From Streptomyces nymphaeiformis (GTDB lineage: Bacteria; Actinomycetota; Actinomycetes; Streptomycetales; Streptomycetaceae): a stretch of 64,000 bases of DNA. Position 1 is the first letter of the stretch. Each line of letters starts with the position of its first letter. The notes under the pieces were generated by a model. That model was not told where the DNA came from. It saw only the letters and a program-made list of their open reading frames with translations, and did not search any database. A program made the position numbers and the translations under genes. The stretch covers positions 186,001 through 250,000 of the forward strand of contig NZ_JACHJY010000005.1 in NCBI RefSeq assembly GCF_014203895.1, written 5' to 3'. This document shows positions 62,585 through 64,000 of this stretch, piece by piece.

Positions 62585-64000
62585 TCAGCCCTCGCTGACG
62601 CCCAGCTTCTCCAGGATCAGGTCCTTGACCTTCGCCGCGTCCGCCTGGCCACGGGTGGCCTTCATGACCGCGCCGACCAGGGCGCCGACCGCCGCGACCT
62701 TGCCGCCGCGGATCTTGTCGGCGATGCCCGCGTTGCCCGCGATGGCCTCGTCGACCGCCGCGCCGAGCGCGCTGTCGTCGGAGACGACCTTCAGGCCGCG
62801 CTTCTCGACGACCTCGTCCGGGGTGCCCTCGCCGGCGAGGACGCCCTCGATGACCTGGCGGGCCAGCTTGTCGTTCAGGTCGCCGGAGGCGACCAGGGCC
62901 GACACCCGGGCCACGTCCGCCGGCGTGATGGGCAGCTCCTCCAGGGAGACGCCCTTCTCGTTGGCGTTGCGGGCGAGCTCGCCCATCCACCACTTGCGGG
63001 CCGACGCCGCGTCGGCGCCCGCCTCGGTGGTGGCGACGATCGCGTCGACCGCGCCCGCGTTGAGGATGGACTGCATCTCCTGCTCGGAGACGGCCCACTC
63101 CTCGCGGAGCCGGTTGCGGCGCACGCGCGGCAGCTCGGGCAGACCGGCGCGCAGCTCCTCGACCCACTCGCGGGCCGGGGCGACGGGGACGAGGTCGGGC
63201 TCCGGGAAGTACCGGTAGTCCTCGGCGTTGTCCTTGATGCGGCCGGAGGTGGTGGAGCCGTCGTCCTCGTGGAAGTGACGGGTCTCCTGGATGATCGTCC
63301 CGCCGGAGGCGAGGACGGCCGCGTGGCGCTGGATCTCGAAGCGCGCCGCGCGCTCCACGGAGCGGAGCGAGTTGACGTTCTTCGTCTCCGAGCGGGTGCC
63401 GAAGGCCTTCGTGCCGTTGCGGCGCAGCGACAGGTTCACGTCGCAGCGCATCTGGCCCTTGTCCATGCGCGCCTCGGAGACGCCCAGGGCACGGATCAGC
63501 TCGCGCAGCTCGGCGACGTACGCCTTGGCGACCTCGGGGGCCCGCTCGCCCGCGCCCTCGATCGGCTTGGTGACGATCTCGATGAGCGGGATGCCGGCCC
63601 GGTTGTAGTCGAGCAGCGAGTGCGAGGCGCCGTGGATGCGGCCGGTCGCGCCACCGATGTGGGTGGACTTGCCGGTGTCCTCCTCCATGTGGGCGCGCTC
63701 GATCTCCACGCGGAAGACCTCGCCGTCCTCCAGCTGGACGTCCAGGTAGCCGTTGAAGGCGATCGGCTCGTCGTACTGGGAGGTCTGGAAGTTCTTCGGC
63801 ATGTCCGGATAGAAGTAGTTCTTCCGGGCGAAGCGGCACCACTCGGCGATCTCGCAGTTCAGCGCGAGGCCGATCTTGATCGCGGACTCGACGCCGATCG
63901 CGTTGACCACCGGCAGGGAGCCGGGCAGGCCGAGGCAGGTCGGGCAGGTCTGCGAGTTGGGCTCGGCGCCCAGCTCGGTCGAGCAGCCGCAGAACATCTT
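62585..64000 (-). CDS. gatB: Aspartyl/glutamyl-tRNA amidotransferase subunit B (partial, start outside window)
   Basis: At least 471 residues, truncated at the window edge; the missing N-terminus is about 30 residues by comparison with usual ~500-residue GatB. Zn-knuckle region MFCGCSTELGAEPNSQTCPT-CLGLPGSLPVVN, the kinase/transferase core (PDMPKNFQTSQYDEPIAFNG, IGGATGRIHGASHSLLDYNR, MRCDVNLSLRRNGTKAFGTR) and the C-terminal YqeY-like tail (VGAVMKATRGQADAAKVKDL). It works in GatCAB to convert misacylated Glu-tRNA(Gln) and Asp-tRNA(Asn). Confidence 0.97.
   Translation of the reverse strand, partial: KMFCGCSTELGAEPNSQTCPTCLGLPGSLPVVNAIGVESAIKIGLALNCEIAEWCRFARKNYFYPDMPKNFQTSQYDEPIAFNGYLDVQLEDGEVFRVEIERAHMEEDTGKSTHIGGATGRIHGASHSLLDYNRAGIPLIEIVTKPIEGAGERAPEVAKAYVAELRELIRALGVSEARMDKGQMRCDVNLSLRRNGTKAFGTRSETKNVNSLRSVERAARFEIQRHAAVLASGGTIIQETRHFHEDDGSTTSGRIKDNAEDYRYFPEPDLVPVAPAREWVEELRAGLPELPRVRRNRLREEWAVSEQEMQSILNAGAVDAIVATTEAGADAASARKWWMGELARNANEKGVSLEELPITPADVARVSALVASGDLNDKLARQVIEGVLAGEGTPDEVVEKRGLKVVSDDSALGAAVDEAIAGNAGIADKIRGGKVAAVGALVGAVMKATRGQADAAKVKDLILEKLGVSEG

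Overview
The window looks like chromosomal DNA of a streptomycete. Evidence: very high GC with a strong third-position GC bias, GTG starts and GGAGG-type ribosome sites, Tat and lipoprotein signals, DUF397/DUF5753 and DUF6191 proteins, a fused UreAB, and an acyl-CoA carboxylase beta/epsilon pair. From memory, the gene order (gatB ... ilvB-ilvN-ilvC-serA ... leuB ... ilvE ... urease ... cimA ... accB-accE) follows the conserved core of Streptomyces chromosomes, with accessory genes inserted at both ends. I see no rRNA, tRNA, CRISPR array, insertion sequence or phage genes. No gene-free stretch exceeds about 300 bases.

Layout. 1-3.2 kb: the tail of an unknown gene, a helical-repeat protein, and accB/accE. 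3.3-10.2 kb: a secreted glycan-degrading block (a PL8 lyase and a GH101 endo-alpha-N-acetylgalactosaminidase) and a small secreted M15-like protein. 10.4-15.5 kb: a YceI protein, a serine hydrolase, a DUF4267-like membrane protein, a second DNA sliding clamp and a Gly-rich membrane protein. 15.5-17.4 kb: citramalate synthase behind a candidate attenuator. 17.4-24.5 kb: an MHS transporter, then a nitrogen-salvage block (ureAB-ureC-agmatine deiminase-TetR) divergent from an NCS1 permease, with repeated palindromes between them. 24.5-27.1 kb: ilvE and leuB. 27.4-30 kb: a PadR pair, an AAC(2')-like acetyltransferase and an alpha/beta hydrolase.

30-34.3 kb: proline catabolism (proline dehydrogenase then P5C dehydrogenase), divergent from a PucR-type regulator. 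34.3-35.1 kb: a TetR gene behind a 19-bp-arm inverted repeat. 35.2-40.7 kb: serA, ilvC, ilvN and ilvB, the last behind a leader peptide rich in Ile/Leu/Val codons and a terminator. 40.8-44.1 kb: a membrane PAS-GGDEF-EAL protein whose EAL domain is degenerate. 44.3-54.5 kb: two oxidoreductases, a lipoprotein sugar dehydrogenase, a DUF6191 protein, a large LuxR-type ATPase regulator, a GNAT enzyme and an MMPL transporter. 54.7-58 kb: a Tat-exported phospholipase C and a one-pass membrane protein.

58-62.4 kb is the most unusual accessory segment. A DUF6232 membrane protein overlaps a small protein, and the two share a duplicated motif. Next comes a whiJ/abaA-like module (RsbW-type ATPase, XRE-DUF5753, tandem DUF397) arranged around a perfect palindrome. 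It is followed by a two-gene operon of an ABC/SMC-type ATPase and a TOPRIM-like DUF4276/RloB-like protein, which resembles OLD-, AbiL- or PARIS-type anti-phage pairs. The window ends inside gatB.

The core genes form a branched-chain amino acid network. IlvB/IlvN, IlvC and IlvE make valine and isoleucine, CimA supplies the isoleucine precursor, and LeuB serves leucine. The same carbon can re-enter lipid metabolism through AccB-type carboxylases. The urease/agmatinase and proline blocks feed nitrogen and glutamate.
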